A stretch of DNA of 64,000 bases from Nocardiopsis sp. CC223A (GTDB taxonomy: Bacteria > Actinomycetota > Actinomycetes > Streptosporangiales > Streptosporangiaceae), in assembly GCF_030766825.1 (NCBI RefSeq), contig NZ_JASFDV010000025.1:1-64000 (forward strand), given 5' to 3'. The translations under genes were made by a program, and so were the position numbers. A model generated the notes under the pieces. It made no database searches. It worked only from the letters and a program-made list of their open reading frames with translations, and was not told the origin of the DNA. Position 1 is the first letter of the stretch. The number at the start of each line of letters is the position of its first letter. Shown one piece after another: positions 25,674 to 34,731 of the stretch.

Positions 25674-26509
25674 GAGGGCAGCCAGTCCAGGCGGCCGATG
25701 AGGTACACCGAGCCGACGAACGCCACGATGTCGATGACGGTGTGCGCCACCACCAGCGGCATCACCCGGCCGTAGCGGTGGTAGAACCAGCCGAACACCA
25801 GGCCCATGACCAGGTTGCCGAAGAACATGCCCACGCCCTGGTACAGGTGGTAGAAGGCGCGCAGGACCGAACTGGCCACCACCGCCTTCCACGGGGTCCA
25901 GCCCAGCTGCCCCAGCCGGTGCAGCAGGTAGCCGACGACGATGACCTCCTCCAGGATGCCGTTCTTGGCGGCCTGGAGGACGAGCACGGGGACGTCCCAC
26001 CAGTTGCCCTCCAGAGTGCTGGGGGCGATGGTGACGGTCATGCCCAGCCGCCACGACACCACGTAGACGGCCAGGCCGCCCGCCCCGATCAGGGCCGCCA
26101 GCACGGCCCCCGACCGCAGGTCGAACCAGGGGCGGCGCAGGTCGAACCCGATGGTGCGCATCGACTCCGCGGAGCGGTGCAGCAGGTACCCGGCCAGCAG
26201 CACCGGGGCCAGGCCCACCGCCACCCGGTACAGCTGCCAGGACAGGTCCAGCCACGGCCGCTGGTCGGCCTGGGGTCGGACGAGGCTGGCGGTGTGCTCG
26301 GACAGGGCCTCGGGCGCGGTGAGCACGCCGAGGAAGGAGATGACCGCCGACACCGCCGAGGCGCCCAGGGACAGCACCAGCAGGCACACGATCTCCCAGC
26401 GCAGGGTGGCCGCCCCGGGCAGGGCCGGGCCCGGGGCGGGTGCGGCGGCCGGGGCCCGGGTGTCCTCGGCGGTCGGGGTGTCCTCGGCCGGCCGCCGGCC
26501 GGAGTGCAT
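25670..26509 (-). CDS. CPBP-family intramembrane metalloprotease
   Basis: A membrane protein of about 279 residues with 7-8 hydrophobic segments after an Ala/Pro-rich N-terminus. The C-terminal half carries the CPBP (Rce1-like/Abi) motifs: NGILEEVIVVGYLLHRL (Glu-Glu motif 1), RAFYHLYQG (motif 2 His) and VVAHTVIDIVAFV (motif 3 His). Catalysis inside the membrane on prenylated or signal-like substrates is the family model. Motif 1 ends in His rather than the usual Arg of EExxxR. The TAG stop is contributed by a MITE-like element. Confidence 0.85.
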   Translation of the reverse strand: MHSGRRPAEDTPTAEDTRAPAAAPAPGPALPGAATLRWEIVCLLVLSLGASAVSAVISFLGVLTAPEALSEHTASLVRPQADQRPWLDLSWQLYRVAVGLAPVLLAGYLLHRSAESMRTIGFDLRRPWFDLRSGAVLAALIGAGGLAVYVVSWRLGMTVTIAPSTLEGNWWDVPVLVLQAAKNGILEEVIVVGYLLHRLGQLGWTPWKAVVASSVLRAFYHLYQGVGMFFGNLVMGLVFGWFYHRYGRVMPLVVAHTVIDIVAFVGSVYLIGRLDWLPS

Positions 26510-26762
26510 CTCGTCTCTCACGCAACGCAATCTATGCGCCCCGCGCGCCCCCTCGGGCTCCGGGGGCGGCCGCCGGCCGCGGCCCCCGCGGCCGCGGCCC
26601 CCGCGGGGCGTCTCGGCAGAGCCCCCGTGAGGTCACGGCCGCCCGTCCGGTGGCGTGCGGCGGCTTCCCCGGACGGGCCGACGAATCCCCCGGGGACGAC
26701 CCGCCGGTGCCGGTCGGCCGGCGGTGCGGACCCGCCGGGGAAGCCACCGCACATCCTCACGG

Positions 26763-26963
26763 TCAGTCGTCGCCCCCGCCGCCGTAGCCGCCGCCGTCCC
26801 CGCCGTTGTCGCCGTCCTCCTGGCCCTGCTCGGCGTCATCGTCGTCCCCGCCGCCGAGATCGCAGGCGGTCGCGCCCATCGACACGGCGCCGGCCAGCGT
26901 CAGAGCGGCCAGCAGGGCGCGCAGCGGCGCCCACCACGGGCGCGGGGTGTCGGGAAGTGTCAC
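26763..26963 (-). CDS. Small putative lipoprotein
   Basis: A 66-residue product with an N-terminal hydrophobic signal (LRALLAALTLAGAVSM), a lipobox-like GATAC and an acidic, Gly-rich mature part (DDDDAEQGQEDGDNGGDGGG). The lipobox lacks the usual Leu at -3, so lipidation is uncertain. Such tiny acidic lipoproteins are common and uncharacterised in actinobacteria. Confidence 0.55.
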   Translation of the reverse strand: MTLPDTPRPWWAPLRALLAALTLAGAVSMGATACDLGGGDDDDAEQGQEDGDNGGDGGGYGGGGDD

Positions 26964-27300
26964 GGGTCCCTCCGCATCTCCTCCGCCGGGCCGGGTCCGG
27001 CCCGTACGGCGCTCAGCTTAGGTCCGGGGGCCCGTTCCGGCCGGGAACACGGCCGTGCCCGGCCCGCCGGAGTCCGCGAACGGGCACGCCGCCCGGACGT
27101 CCGCGGGCCGGACCGGGCGTGTCCCGGACATGCTTCGGCGGCCGCCTCCAGGGGATGGGAGGCGGCCGCCGGACAAGCCGCCGGCCATGCGCGTGTGACA
27201 CGGAGCGCGCATGGCCGACGGCTAGGGGGTGGCGGTCGCCCCGCCCCGCCCCAGCCACGAAAGCGGGGAGAGGCGACCGCCTGGGAAGAGAAGACCAGGG
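26964..27300. terminator. Gene-free region with three hairpins downstream of aceA
   Basis: Three perfect stems lie in series: 27231-27240 with 27272-27281 (10 bp), 27183-27193 with 27206-27216 (11 bp) and 27136-27149 with 27158-27171 (14 bp). The first reached by aceA transcription starts 20 bases after its stop. No coding frame was recognised. Confidence 0.6.
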
Positions 27301-28599
27301 TCAGTGAGCCGCTGAGAACTGGTCTTCCTCGGTGGAGCCGGTGAGAGCCGTGGTGCTGGCCTCGGGGGCGATGGTCGTGCTGATGGTGTCGAAGTAGCCG
27401 GTGCCGACCTCGCGCTGGTGGCGGGTCGCGGTGTAGCCGTCGGCCTCCGCCGCGAACTCGGCCTCCTGAAGCTCGACGTACGAGGTCATCCCGTTCTGGG
27501 CGTAGCCCTTGGCCAGGTTGAACATCGAGTAGTTGAGCGAGTGGAAGCCCGCCAGGGTGATGAACTGGAACTTGTAGCCCATGTGGCCCAGCTCGCGCTG
27601 GAACTTCGCGATGGTCGCGTCGTCCAGGTGCCGCTTCCAGTTGAAGGACGGCGAGCAGTTGTAGGCCAGCATCTGGTCCGGGTACTCGGCCTTGATGCGC
27701 TCGGCGAAGTTGCGGGCGACCTCCAGGTCCGGGGTCGCGGTCTCCATCCAGAGCAGGTCGGAGTGCGGGGCGTAGGCCAGGCCGCGGGCGACGCAGGCGT
27801 CGACGCCGTTGCGGAAGCGGTAGAAGCCCTCGGCGGTGCGCTCACCGGTGACGAAGGGCTGGTCGCGCTCGTCGATGTCGCTGGTGATCAGCGTGGCGGC
27901 CTGCGCGTCGGTACGGGCGATGACCAGCGAGGGGACACCGGCGACGTCGGCGGCCAGGCGCGCGGCGTTCAGCGTCTTGACATGCTGGCTCGTGGGGATG
28001 AGGACCTTGCCGCCCAGGTGGCCGCACTTCTTCTCGGAGGCCAGCTGGTCCTCCCAGTGCACACCCGCCGCGCCGGAGGCGATCATGCCGCGCATGAGCT
28101 CGTAGGCGTTGAGGACGCCGCCGAAGCCGGCCTCGGCGTCGGCGACGATCGGGGCGAGCCAGTGCGGGGCGCTGTCGTCGCCCTCGGCCCAGGTGATCTG
28201 GTCGGCGCGCATCAGGGCGTTGTTGATGCGGCGGACGACGGCCGGGACGGAGTTGGCCGGGTAGAGGCTCTGGTCCGGGTAGGTGTTGCCCGACAGGTTG
28301 GCGTCGGCCGCGACCTGCCACCCGGAGAGGTAGATGGCCTTGAGGCCGGCGCGGACCTGCTGGACCGCCTGGTTGCCGGTGAGGGCGCCGAGGCTGTTGA
28401 CGTAGTCCTCGGTGTGCAGCAGGTTCCACAGGCGCTCGGCACCGAGACGGGCCAGCGTGTGCTCTTCGGTGACCGAGCCGCGGAGCTTGATCACCTGGTC
28501 GGCGGAGTAGGTGCGCTCGATCCCGGCCCACCGGGGGTCGGTCTCCCACTCCCGCTGGAGTGCCGCGCTGGCTTCCTGTCGTCGAGCGCTGGTGCTCAT
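27301..28599 (-). CDS. aceA: Isocitrate lyase
   Basis: A 432-residue glyoxylate-cycle enzyme that splits isocitrate into succinate and glyoxylate. Diagnostic parts are [23 protein letters not shown], the catalytic [11 protein letters not shown] loop with the active Cys, [12 protein letters not shown] and [13 protein letters not shown]. Its length is typical of the short bacterial form. The ATG at 28599 is preceded by AAGGCGGGA. It is divergent from a RamB-type regulator, as in corynebacteria where RamB represses glyoxylate genes on non-acetate carbon. The upstream in-frame extension is not conserved. Confidence 0.97.
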   Translation of the reverse strand: MSTSARRQEASAALQREWETDPRWAGIERTYSADQVIKLRGSVTEEHTLARLGAERLWNLLHTEDYVNSLGALTGNQAVQQVRAGLKAIYLSGWQVAADANLSGNTYPDQSLYPANSVPAVVRRINNALMRADQITWAEGDDSAPHWLAPIVADAEAGFGGVLNAYELMRGMIASGAAGVHWEDQLASEKKCGHLGGKVLIPTSQHVKTLNAARLAADVAGVPSLVIARTDAQAATLITSDIDERDQPFVTGERTAEGFYRFRNGVDACVARGLAYAPHSDLLWMETATPDLEVARNFAERIKAEYPDQMLAYNCSPSFNWKRHLDDATIAKFQRELGHMGYKFQFITLAGFHSLNYSMFNLAKGYAQNGMTSYVELQEAEFAAEADGYTATRHQREVGTGYFDTISTTIAPEASTTALTGSTEEDQFSAAH

Positions 28600-28786
28600 G
28601 TGCGTTCCCGCCTTACGTGTAGTCCCCAAGGTGTTCGCACCGGTCGAGGGGAGGCCCTGCCCGGGGCCAGGGGGTGAGCCCTGGGCGGTAAGTTCCCCGC
28701 CGGTAACTATGATTCTTAGGGAAGATCCAAGGCTTTTCCACTCGAAATCGGGTGAAGATCGTCGTTTCTTTCCGTACCATGAACGC

Positions 28787-30262
28787 ATGGCGTACTTTGG
28801 TGCTGAAGAAATACCGTCTTTGACAGGTGACCTGGATCTCGTCACCTTTGGCCAGCGGCTCCGTCATCTTCGTCGAGCGCGCGGCATGACCCTCTCTGAC
28901 CTGGGAGAACGCGTGGGCAGGGCGCCTTCCCAGCTCTCCCTGCTGGAGAACGGCAAACGCGAGCCCAAGCTCTCCCTTCTCACGTCCCTTGCCTCCGCCC
29001 TCGGCGTCTCCGTCGAAGAACTTCTCTCCAAGCAGCCCCCCAGCCGGCGCGCACAGCTGGAGATCGCGGTCGAGGAGGCCCAGCGCGACCCCGTCTACCA
29101 GACCCTCAACCTGCCCCACCTCAAGGTCGGCAAGCGGGTCCCCAACGACGTGCTCGAACACATCGTGGGCCTGTACGACGAGCTCAAGCGCCGCAGCGCC
29201 AAACCCACCGCCACCCCCGAGGAGGCCCGCCGGGCCAACGCGGACCTGCGCCGCCAGATGCGCGAACGCGGCAACTACTTCGAGCACATCGAGAAGGCCG
29301 CCGCCGAGACCCTCGACGCCGTCAACTACAGCGCCGGCGCGCTCTCCCAGGGCCAGATCCTCGCCATCGCCACCCACCACGGGTTCAGCCTCCGCTACGT
29401 CCAGGACCTGCCCCGCTCGGTGCGCTCCCTCACCGACCACATCAACCGGCGCATCTACCTCAAGCGCGAGACCACCCTGGGCATGCACAGCCCGCGCACG
29501 ATCCTGCTCCAGACCCTGGGCCACGTCGTGCTGGGCCACCAGCGGCCCAAGGACTTCGGCGACTTCCTGCGCCAGCGGGTGGAGGCCAACTACTTCGCGG
29601 CGGCCGTCCTCATCCCCGAGTCCACCTCGGTCACCTACCTCCAGGAGGCCAAGCACGCCCGTGACCTGTCCGTCGAGGACCTGCGCGACGTCTACTCGGT
29701 GTCCTACGAGATGGCGGCGCACCGGTTCACCAACCTGGCCTACCGCCACCTCGACCTGGTCTGCCACTTCATCCGCAACGACGAGACCGGCATCATCTAC
29801 AAGGCGTACGAGAACGACGGGCTGGTCTTCCCCACCGACGAGACCGGCGCCATCGAAGGCCAGCGCATGTGCCGCCAGTGGTCGGGGCGCCAGGTGTTCG
29901 CCTCCCCGGACCGGTACTCGATCTACTACCAGTACACCGACAAGCCCAACGGCACCCACTGGTGCGTGGCGCACGTCGACCCCAGCCGGGAGCGCAACTT
30001 CGCCATCACCCTGGGCGTGCCCTACAAGGAGTCGCGCTGGTTCCGGGGTCGGGAGACCACCAACCGCACCAAGTCCAACTGCCCCAACGGCGAGTGCTGC
30101 GTGCGCCCGCCGGCGGAGATGACCGCCCGCTGGGAGGGCAACGTGTGGCCGTCGGCGCGCGCCCACTCCCACGTCCTGTCGGCACTGCCCTCGGGCACCT
30201 TCCCCGGTGTGGACGAGCACGACGTCTACACGTTCCTGGAGAAGTACGCCCACGAGGACTGA
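28787..30262 (+). CDS. ramB: RamB/ScfR-type regulator (XRE-HTH plus IrrE-like and DUF2083 domains)
   Basis: A 491-residue regulator. The N-terminal XRE helix-turn-helix (about 20-75; [28 protein letters not shown]) is followed by an IrrE/DUF955-like region around 240-300 and a C-terminal DUF2083 (short-chain fatty acyl regulator) domain with [21 protein letters not shown]. The HExxH of active IrrE peptidases is replaced by HVVLGH, so proteolysis is unlikely. The ATG at 28787 begins MAYFGAEE, as in the family. Divergence from aceA supports control of acetate/glyoxylate metabolism; acyl-CoA-type effectors are expected. Confidence 0.88.
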   Translation: MAYFGAEEIPSLTGDLDLVTFGQRLRHLRRARGMTLSDLGERVGRAPSQLSLLENGKREPKLSLLTSLASALGVSVEELLSKQPPSRRAQLEIAVEEAQRDPVYQTLNLPHLKVGKRVPNDVLEHIVGLYDELKRRSAKPTATPEEARRANADLRRQMRERGNYFEHIEKAAAETLDAVNYSAGALSQGQILAIATHHGFSLRYVQDLPRSVRSLTDHINRRIYLKRETTLGMHSPRTILLQTLGHVVLGHQRPKDFGDFLRQRVEANYFAAAVLIPESTSVTYLQEAKHARDLSVEDLRDVYSVSYEMAAHRFTNLAYRHLDLVCHFIRNDETGIIYKAYENDGLVFPTDETGAIEGQRMCRQWSGRQVFASPDRYSIYYQYTDKPNGTHWCVAHVDPSRERNFAITLGVPYKESRWFRGRETTNRTKSNCPNGECCVRPPAEMTARWEGNVWPSARAHSHVLSALPSGTFPGVDEHDVYTFLEKYAHED

Positions 30263-30291
30263 CTGTGAGGACGTGCGGTGGCTTCTCCGGC

Positions 30292-30650
30292 GGCCCCGGC
30301 CTGTGGAGGTGCCTGTCGGTGCCGGAGGGTGTTCCGTGCGGGTCTGTCGGCCGAGCGCATCGGTGCCCGGGCCTGTGCCGGGGGAGGGGTGTTCCGTGCG
30401 GGGGTGTCGGTTCGCCCGGGGTGGTCCGTGGCGGGTCGCGGGGTCGCGCGGCGGGCCTGTCCGGTGGCCCCGGCCTGTGGAGGTGCCTGTCGGTGCCGGA
30501 GGGTGTTCCGTGCGGGTCTGTCGGCCGAGCGCATCGGTGCCCGGGCCTGTGCCGGGGGAGGGGTGTTCCGTGCGGGGGTGTCGGTTCGCCCGGGGTGGTC
30601 CGTGGCGGGTCGCGGGGGCGCGCGGCGGACCTGTCCGGTGGCCCCGGCCC
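30292..30650. repeat. Tandem duplication, 174-bp unit, two copies plus partial third
   Basis: Copies 30292-30465 and 30466-30639 are almost identical, followed by about 11 bases of a third. Each unit contains two GGTGTTCCGTGCGGG sub-repeats. The 30263-30735 gap has no other recognisable content except the terminator at its right end. Confidence 0.92.
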
Positions 30651-30682
30651 GTCGGCGGACCGGCGGCGACCGGCACCGACGC

Positions 30683-30717
30683 GGAAGGCCCGCCCGGAGG
30701 CTCCGGGCGGGCCTTCC
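30683..30717. terminator. Strong bidirectional terminator
   Basis: Perfect 16-bp stem (30683-30698 with 30702-30717), 3-base loop, followed by TCT; between the RamB-type gene and the minus-strand pectate lyase gene. Confidence 0.8.
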
Positions 30718-30735
30718 TCTCGTCGGCGGGGCCGG

Positions 30736-33465
30736 TTACAGCTCGACCTCGTCGCCGCCGATGGTCACCACGAGTCGGCCGTCGGAGTCGAAACCCCAGT
30801 CCAGCGACCCGGAGTACTGGGAGCAACGGGAACCGTTGGAACCGTCCCAGAACTGGTTCGAGCCGTCGGCGTCGCCCTCGAAGCGGTCGCTGGAACCGCC
30901 GTCGCACGAGGTGTTGCCGCGGAACACCGAGTCGCCGCCGTCGAACTGGAAGTTGCGCTCCTCGCTGCCGATGCCCAGGTTGTCCGAGACCGTCATGCTG
31001 CCGGGGTTCGAGTTGTAGGTGAACCCGTGCTTGCCGTTGTCGAAGGCGATGCTGTGGTGGATGTGGTGGTCCACCGCGATGTCCGAACCCCCGAGCTTGA
31101 ACCCGTTGCGGTCGCCGTCCGAGTGCTGGGAGCCGTCCGAGAGCGAACCGTTGCCCAACGCCAGGGAGTGCTCGATGGTCACCTCGCCGATGGGCCCCGT
31201 GTCCGACTTCGTGTACAGGTCGTAGCCGTCGTCGATGTTGTTGTACGCCACGGTGTAGCGGAACACGTTGCCGTCCCCGACCGTGAGCTTCGGGGCGAAC
31301 CCGTCGGCGTCCTCACCGTCGGAGTCGGCGTTGTCGTGCGAGACCGAGCTGACGATCAGGTTGTCCGAGGGCCACTCCGACCGGGGAGCCCCCGCGGTGT
31401 ACCGCGACAGCTGCAATCCGCTGTCGCGGTTGAACCGGGTGGTCACCCGCTCGATGATGTTGTCGTTGCCGCCCAGCAGGATCCCGTTGTCACCGGCGCG
31501 CTCGACGATGAGCCCGTTGATGTGCCACCGGTCGCCGCCGATGGCGAGCCCGCGGTTGGCCGAGTCCTCGCTCTGCGCCGAGAAGTCCAGCACGGGGGTC
31601 TCGCCGGGGTAGGCGAACAGCTCGTTGCGGTCGCCCGCCAGGCCGTCGTTCCCCGGCTCGATGTGCACCGTCTCGGAGAGGCCGTAGGTGCCGCCGCGCA
31701 GGTAGATCGTCCCGCCGGGCTCGATCCGGTCGATCGCCGAGGTGAGCGTCGTCGGGTCGGACTCGGTGCCGGAGGCGCCGTCGCTTCCGTTCGGGGCCAC
31801 GAAGAGCTCGTCGCCCGAGGGCTGGGGGGTCTGGCCGCCGTCGCCGTCGTCACCATCCCCGTCCCCGCCGTCGCCGTCTCCGCCGCCACCCGACGGCGTG
31901 CCGGCGTAGGTCTCGAACTCGGCGATGCGCGGCGTGCCGTCCGAACCGGTGATCTCGAAGTCGATCTTGCGCAGCGACGTCGGCTCGAAGGTGATGACGC
32001 CCGCTCCGCTGCCGGTCGCCAGGACGGTACCGCTGTCGTGGTCGACGACCCGCCAGGAGCCGACGTTGCCCTCGGCCCCGGCCGCCTCGCGGATGTTGAT
32101 CGTGGACACCGTGGTGTCGGAGCCCCACTTGACCGAGATGCGGCCGGTCGAGCCGCTCGGCGACCAGTAGGTGCCCATGTCACCGTCGATGACGTTCCCG
32201 TAGCTGGTCCCGTCGCCCTTGCCGGAGCCGTCGGCGCCGGCACCGATGCTGAGGTTGGTCCCACCGGGGGGATCGGTCGGGTCCGGGTCCGTCGGGTCCG
32301 GGTCGGTCGGGTCCGGGTCCGTGGGATCGGGGTCGGTGGGATCGGGGTCGGTCGGCTCCTGCCCCGCGCAGTCGCCGTCCGAGACCTGGTTGCCCTTGCC
32401 CGCGCCGGCGATCTGCCCCAGCATCGCGGGCACGCAGTCGGCGTCGTCGAGCTCGTAGGGGTACGGGATGCTCACCGACGTGGTGGACTGCGGGTCGGGA
32501 CCGGCCGGGTAGTTCTCGTCGCCCTCGTCGGACCAGGTCACGTTGTCGAAGACGTTGCCGCCGACCTGCCAGGAGCCCCGCTCGTTGGTGTAGAAGGTGC
32601 CCAGGACGTCCCGGGAGTCCTGGAAGTAGTTGTTCTCCACCTTCGCGCTCGCACCGGCCCGGGAGTTGATCCCGGACTTCACGATGCCGACGTAGTGGTT
32701 GTTGTACATGTGCCCGACGCCGCCGCGCAGCAGGGGCGTGCGCGACTCGATGTTCTCGTACACGTTGTGGCTGTACGTGACGAAGCCGTTGGAGCGGTCG
32801 CTCTCGCTGGACCCCACCAGGCCGCCGCGGCCGGAGTTGCGCAGGACGCTGTAGGAGAGGGTGACGTACCGGGTGTCGTTCTTCATGTCGAAGAGGGCGT
32901 CGTAGCCCTCCGACTCCCCGCCCGACGCCTCCAGGGTGACGTGGTCGACCCAGACGTTGCGGACGCCCGCCTCCATCCCGATGGCGTCGCCGCCGTTCGA
33001 CGTGGGCGAGCCGGACTTCTTGACGTTCCGGACGGTCACGTTCTGGATGATGATGTTGCCGGACTCCCGGATGTGGATGCCCAGCTCGTCGAACACGGCT
33101 CCGCCGCCGACGCCCACGATCGTGACGTTGCTGATCTTCTTCAGCTCGATCACGTCGTCGGCCGTGTCGCAGCCGTCGCCCGACACCTTGGAGGTGTTGC
33201 CGTGGTCGATGGTGCCCTCCACCTCGATGATGATCGGGGTGGAGGTGTCGGGCCGCTCGCACAGGGCCTCGTGGATCTGGGTGCCGGTGGTGGCGCGTAC
33301 CGTCTGTCCGCCCGCGCCTCCGGTGGTCCCGCCGTTCTGTGTCGCGTAGCCGGTGGCCTCACCGGTCTGCGCCGAGGCCTGGGCCGTCGACAGCGTCAGA
33401 CCGCCGGCGACCAGAGTCGCCGCGGCCAGCGTCGATACCACCCGACGTGTGCTTGATCGTCTCAC
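30736..33465 (-). CDS. Secreted two-domain pectate lyase (PL1-CBM-PL9)
   Basis: A 909-residue exoenzyme. Order: signal peptide (RRSSTRR then Leu/Ala core to AQASAQT), PL1 right-handed beta-helix (about 40-350; AGVRNVWVDHVTLE, RTPLLRGGVGHMYNNHY), a TDPDP repeat linker, a discoidin/F5-8C-like binding domain (about 400-530; DGDMGTYWSPSG, VKWGSD, INIREAAG), an Asp/Gly linker, and a PL9 beta-helix (about 560-830; ADGFAPKL, NNIDDGYDLYTK, NRNGFKLGG style motifs). The GTG at 33465 follows AAAGGGG and lies about 40 bases after the promoter; a GTG at 33507 would overlap the promoter. It degrades pectate outside the cell. Confidence 0.9.
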   Translation of the reverse strand: MRRSSTRRVVSTLAAATLVAGGLTLSTAQASAQTGEATGYATQNGGTTGGAGGQTVRATTGTQIHEALCERPDTSTPIIIEVEGTIDHGNTSKVSGDGCDTADDVIELKKISNVTIVGVGGGAVFDELGIHIRESGNIIIQNVTVRNVKKSGSPTSNGGDAIGMEAGVRNVWVDHVTLEASGGESEGYDALFDMKNDTRYVTLSYSVLRNSGRGGLVGSSESDRSNGFVTYSHNVYENIESRTPLLRGGVGHMYNNHYVGIVKSGINSRAGASAKVENNYFQDSRDVLGTFYTNERGSWQVGGNVFDNVTWSDEGDENYPAGPDPQSTTSVSIPYPYELDDADCVPAMLGQIAGAGKGNQVSDGDCAGQEPTDPDPTDPDPTDPDPTDPDPTDPDPTDPPGGTNLSIGAGADGSGKGDGTSYGNVIDGDMGTYWSPSGSTGRISVKWGSDTTVSTINIREAAGAEGNVGSWRVVDHDSGTVLATGSGAGVITFEPTSLRKIDFEITGSDGTPRIAEFETYAGTPSGGGGDGDGGDGDGDDGDGGQTPQPSGDELFVAPNGSDGASGTESDPTTLTSAIDRIEPGGTIYLRGGTYGLSETVHIEPGNDGLAGDRNELFAYPGETPVLDFSAQSEDSANRGLAIGGDRWHINGLIVERAGDNGILLGGNDNIIERVTTRFNRDSGLQLSRYTAGAPRSEWPSDNLIVSSVSHDNADSDGEDADGFAPKLTVGDGNVFRYTVAYNNIDDGYDLYTKSDTGPIGEVTIEHSLALGNGSLSDGSQHSDGDRNGFKLGGSDIAVDHHIHHSIAFDNGKHGFTYNSNPGSMTVSDNLGIGSEERNFQFDGGDSVFRGNTSCDGGSSDRFEGDADGSNQFWDGSNGSRCSQYSGSLDWGFDSDGRLVVTIGGDEVEL
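32271..32354. repeat. 15-bp coding repeat (TDPDP linker)
   Basis: About five and a half 15-bp units encode a TDPDP linker between the PL1 domain and the binding domain of the pectate lyase. Third-base differences show partial homogenisation. Confidence 0.9.
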
Positions 33466-33502
33466 CGCTTCCCCTTTCTGGGGGACGAGTGTGGGGTGTG
33501 TC

Positions 33503-33544
33503 ACCACCGAGAATTAGGGAAAGCGCTTTCCCCGTCAAGAGGGT
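33503..33544 (-). promoter_or_regulatory. Pectate lyase promoter with 16-bp palindromic operator in its spacer
   Basis: On the minus strand TTGACG is followed by exactly GGGAAAGCGCTTTCCC (33517-33532) and then TAATTC as -10. The palindrome fills the 16-bp spacer, so a bound repressor would block RNA polymerase. GCGC-centred palindromes of this type are typical LacI-family sugar regulator sites. Confidence 0.85.
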
Positions 33545-33961
33545 CAGTCGCCCTTTTTCGGGAAACCCGAATGCCGCGAACTCTTCGCATGTGCGTAACC
33601 AGCGATTTCGCCGAATTCGACGCGGAATTTAGGATCGGGTACCAAGAAGTACGCGATCGGTGATGCCGCCCCGCGGTCGTGCGAGGACTCTCATGCGCCG
33701 CTCCACCAGTGGTGATGGCTCCGGGCGGTGCTTCGCTCGCCCCTGTCGGCCGGGGCGGGCGCGCCCCGGCCCGCGGAGCGGTCCCCTCCGGGCGGGGTGT
33801 GCGAATGTCCGTGTGGGGCGGTTCCGGGCTCCGTTCGGAGGGGCCTCGTGGGTCCGCTCTGCGTTCGGATGTTACGGAAAGCGCTATCCCTCGTGGTGTC
33901 CGTCGAGCCCTGCCCGGGCGGGCCGCGCGCTCCGGGGCGGAGGCCGCCCCGGGCGGTGGAC
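33545..33961. other. Gene-free region with a second operator-like site
   Basis: No credible coding frame. GGAAAGCGCTATCC at 33876-33889 matches the pectate lyase operator at 13 of its 14 inner bases, about 350 bp away. It could be an auxiliary operator for DNA looping or a relic of a lost promoter. Confidence 0.6.
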
Positions 33962-34516
33962 TCAGTCGTCCGGAATGAGGGCCAGGGGCCGCGCCGAGTG
34001 GTGGATCCACCGGCCCCGGGTCCGGTACAGGCGGGCGCTCTCCCAGCCCTCGCCGGGGCGGCGCCCCAGCCGCAGGGAGGACCAGGACCACCGCCAGCGC
34101 AGGAACTCGCCGGTGTGCACGTTGATGCGCTCGCCGTGGTGCAGGCTGGGCCGGAAGGTGACCCAGGTGACCTCCACCCACAGGTCGCCGGGATCGGGGT
34201 CGGGCAGGGTGACCGACAGGTGCAGGGGCTCGGAGTCGGGGGAGACCCGGTTCTTGCGGACGCGCGGGCGCAGCCCGGCGGCGGAGGCGCCCCGCAGGGT
34301 GCAGACCACGCTGTAGACGGTGCCGCGTCCCTCGGACAGGACGTGGACGTCGACCCGGCCCGGGCGCGGCGGATCGGTGGCGGTGCGCGGCGAGGACGGG
34401 GTGATGTGGCGGCGCACCCGCCAGGCGTGCTGCGGGGCCTTGAGCCATTCCAGGCGCCACAGGACGATGCCGGCCGTCGCCGCGACCAGCGAGAAGAGCA
34501 GGGTCAGAACCTCCAC
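33962..34516 (-). CDS. Membrane-anchored protein of unknown function (DUF2550-like layout)
   Basis: About 184 residues: one N-terminal membrane helix (LTLLFSLVAATAGIVLW) followed by a basic, Trp- and Arg-rich domain (RWRWSWSSLRLGRR, GRWIHHSARPLAL) that should face the cytoplasm or cell wall. Size and layout are similar to small actinobacterial DUF2550-type anchors, but I cannot confirm the family. The start at 34516 (VEVLTLL) places the helix at the N-terminus; the frame extends to 34561. No operon partner. Confidence 0.6.
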   Translation of the reverse strand: MEVLTLLFSLVAATAGIVLWRLEWLKAPQHAWRVRRHITPSSPRTATDPPRPGRVDVHVLSEGRGTVYSVVCTLRGASAAGLRPRVRKNRVSPDSEPLHLSVTLPDPDPGDLWVEVTWVTFRPSLHHGERINVHTGEFLRWRWSWSSLRLGRRPGEGWESARLYRTRGRWIHHSARPLALIPDD

Positions 34517-34731
34517 CCGGCCACGGTAACCCGCCGCGTCCCACCGTCCCGCCCCGGACACACGGGCGGCCCGCGGTGATCGGTGGCCGGGGCGCTGGAC
34601 TCCGCCACTGCCGCCGGCCCGCCTGCGCCGCCGCCCCGCCGCCCCGACCGACCCATCACAGCGACCGATCCGCCTGCGCCGGACCGTCGGCGGTACCGGG
34701 GAGGATGGGGCCGACGAACGGAAGGAACACG

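Noticed and set aside
30226-30534. Minus-strand frame made of repeated MRSADRPARNTL units
   Set aside because: It is simply the translation of the 174-bp tandem repeat and lacks a ribosome site.
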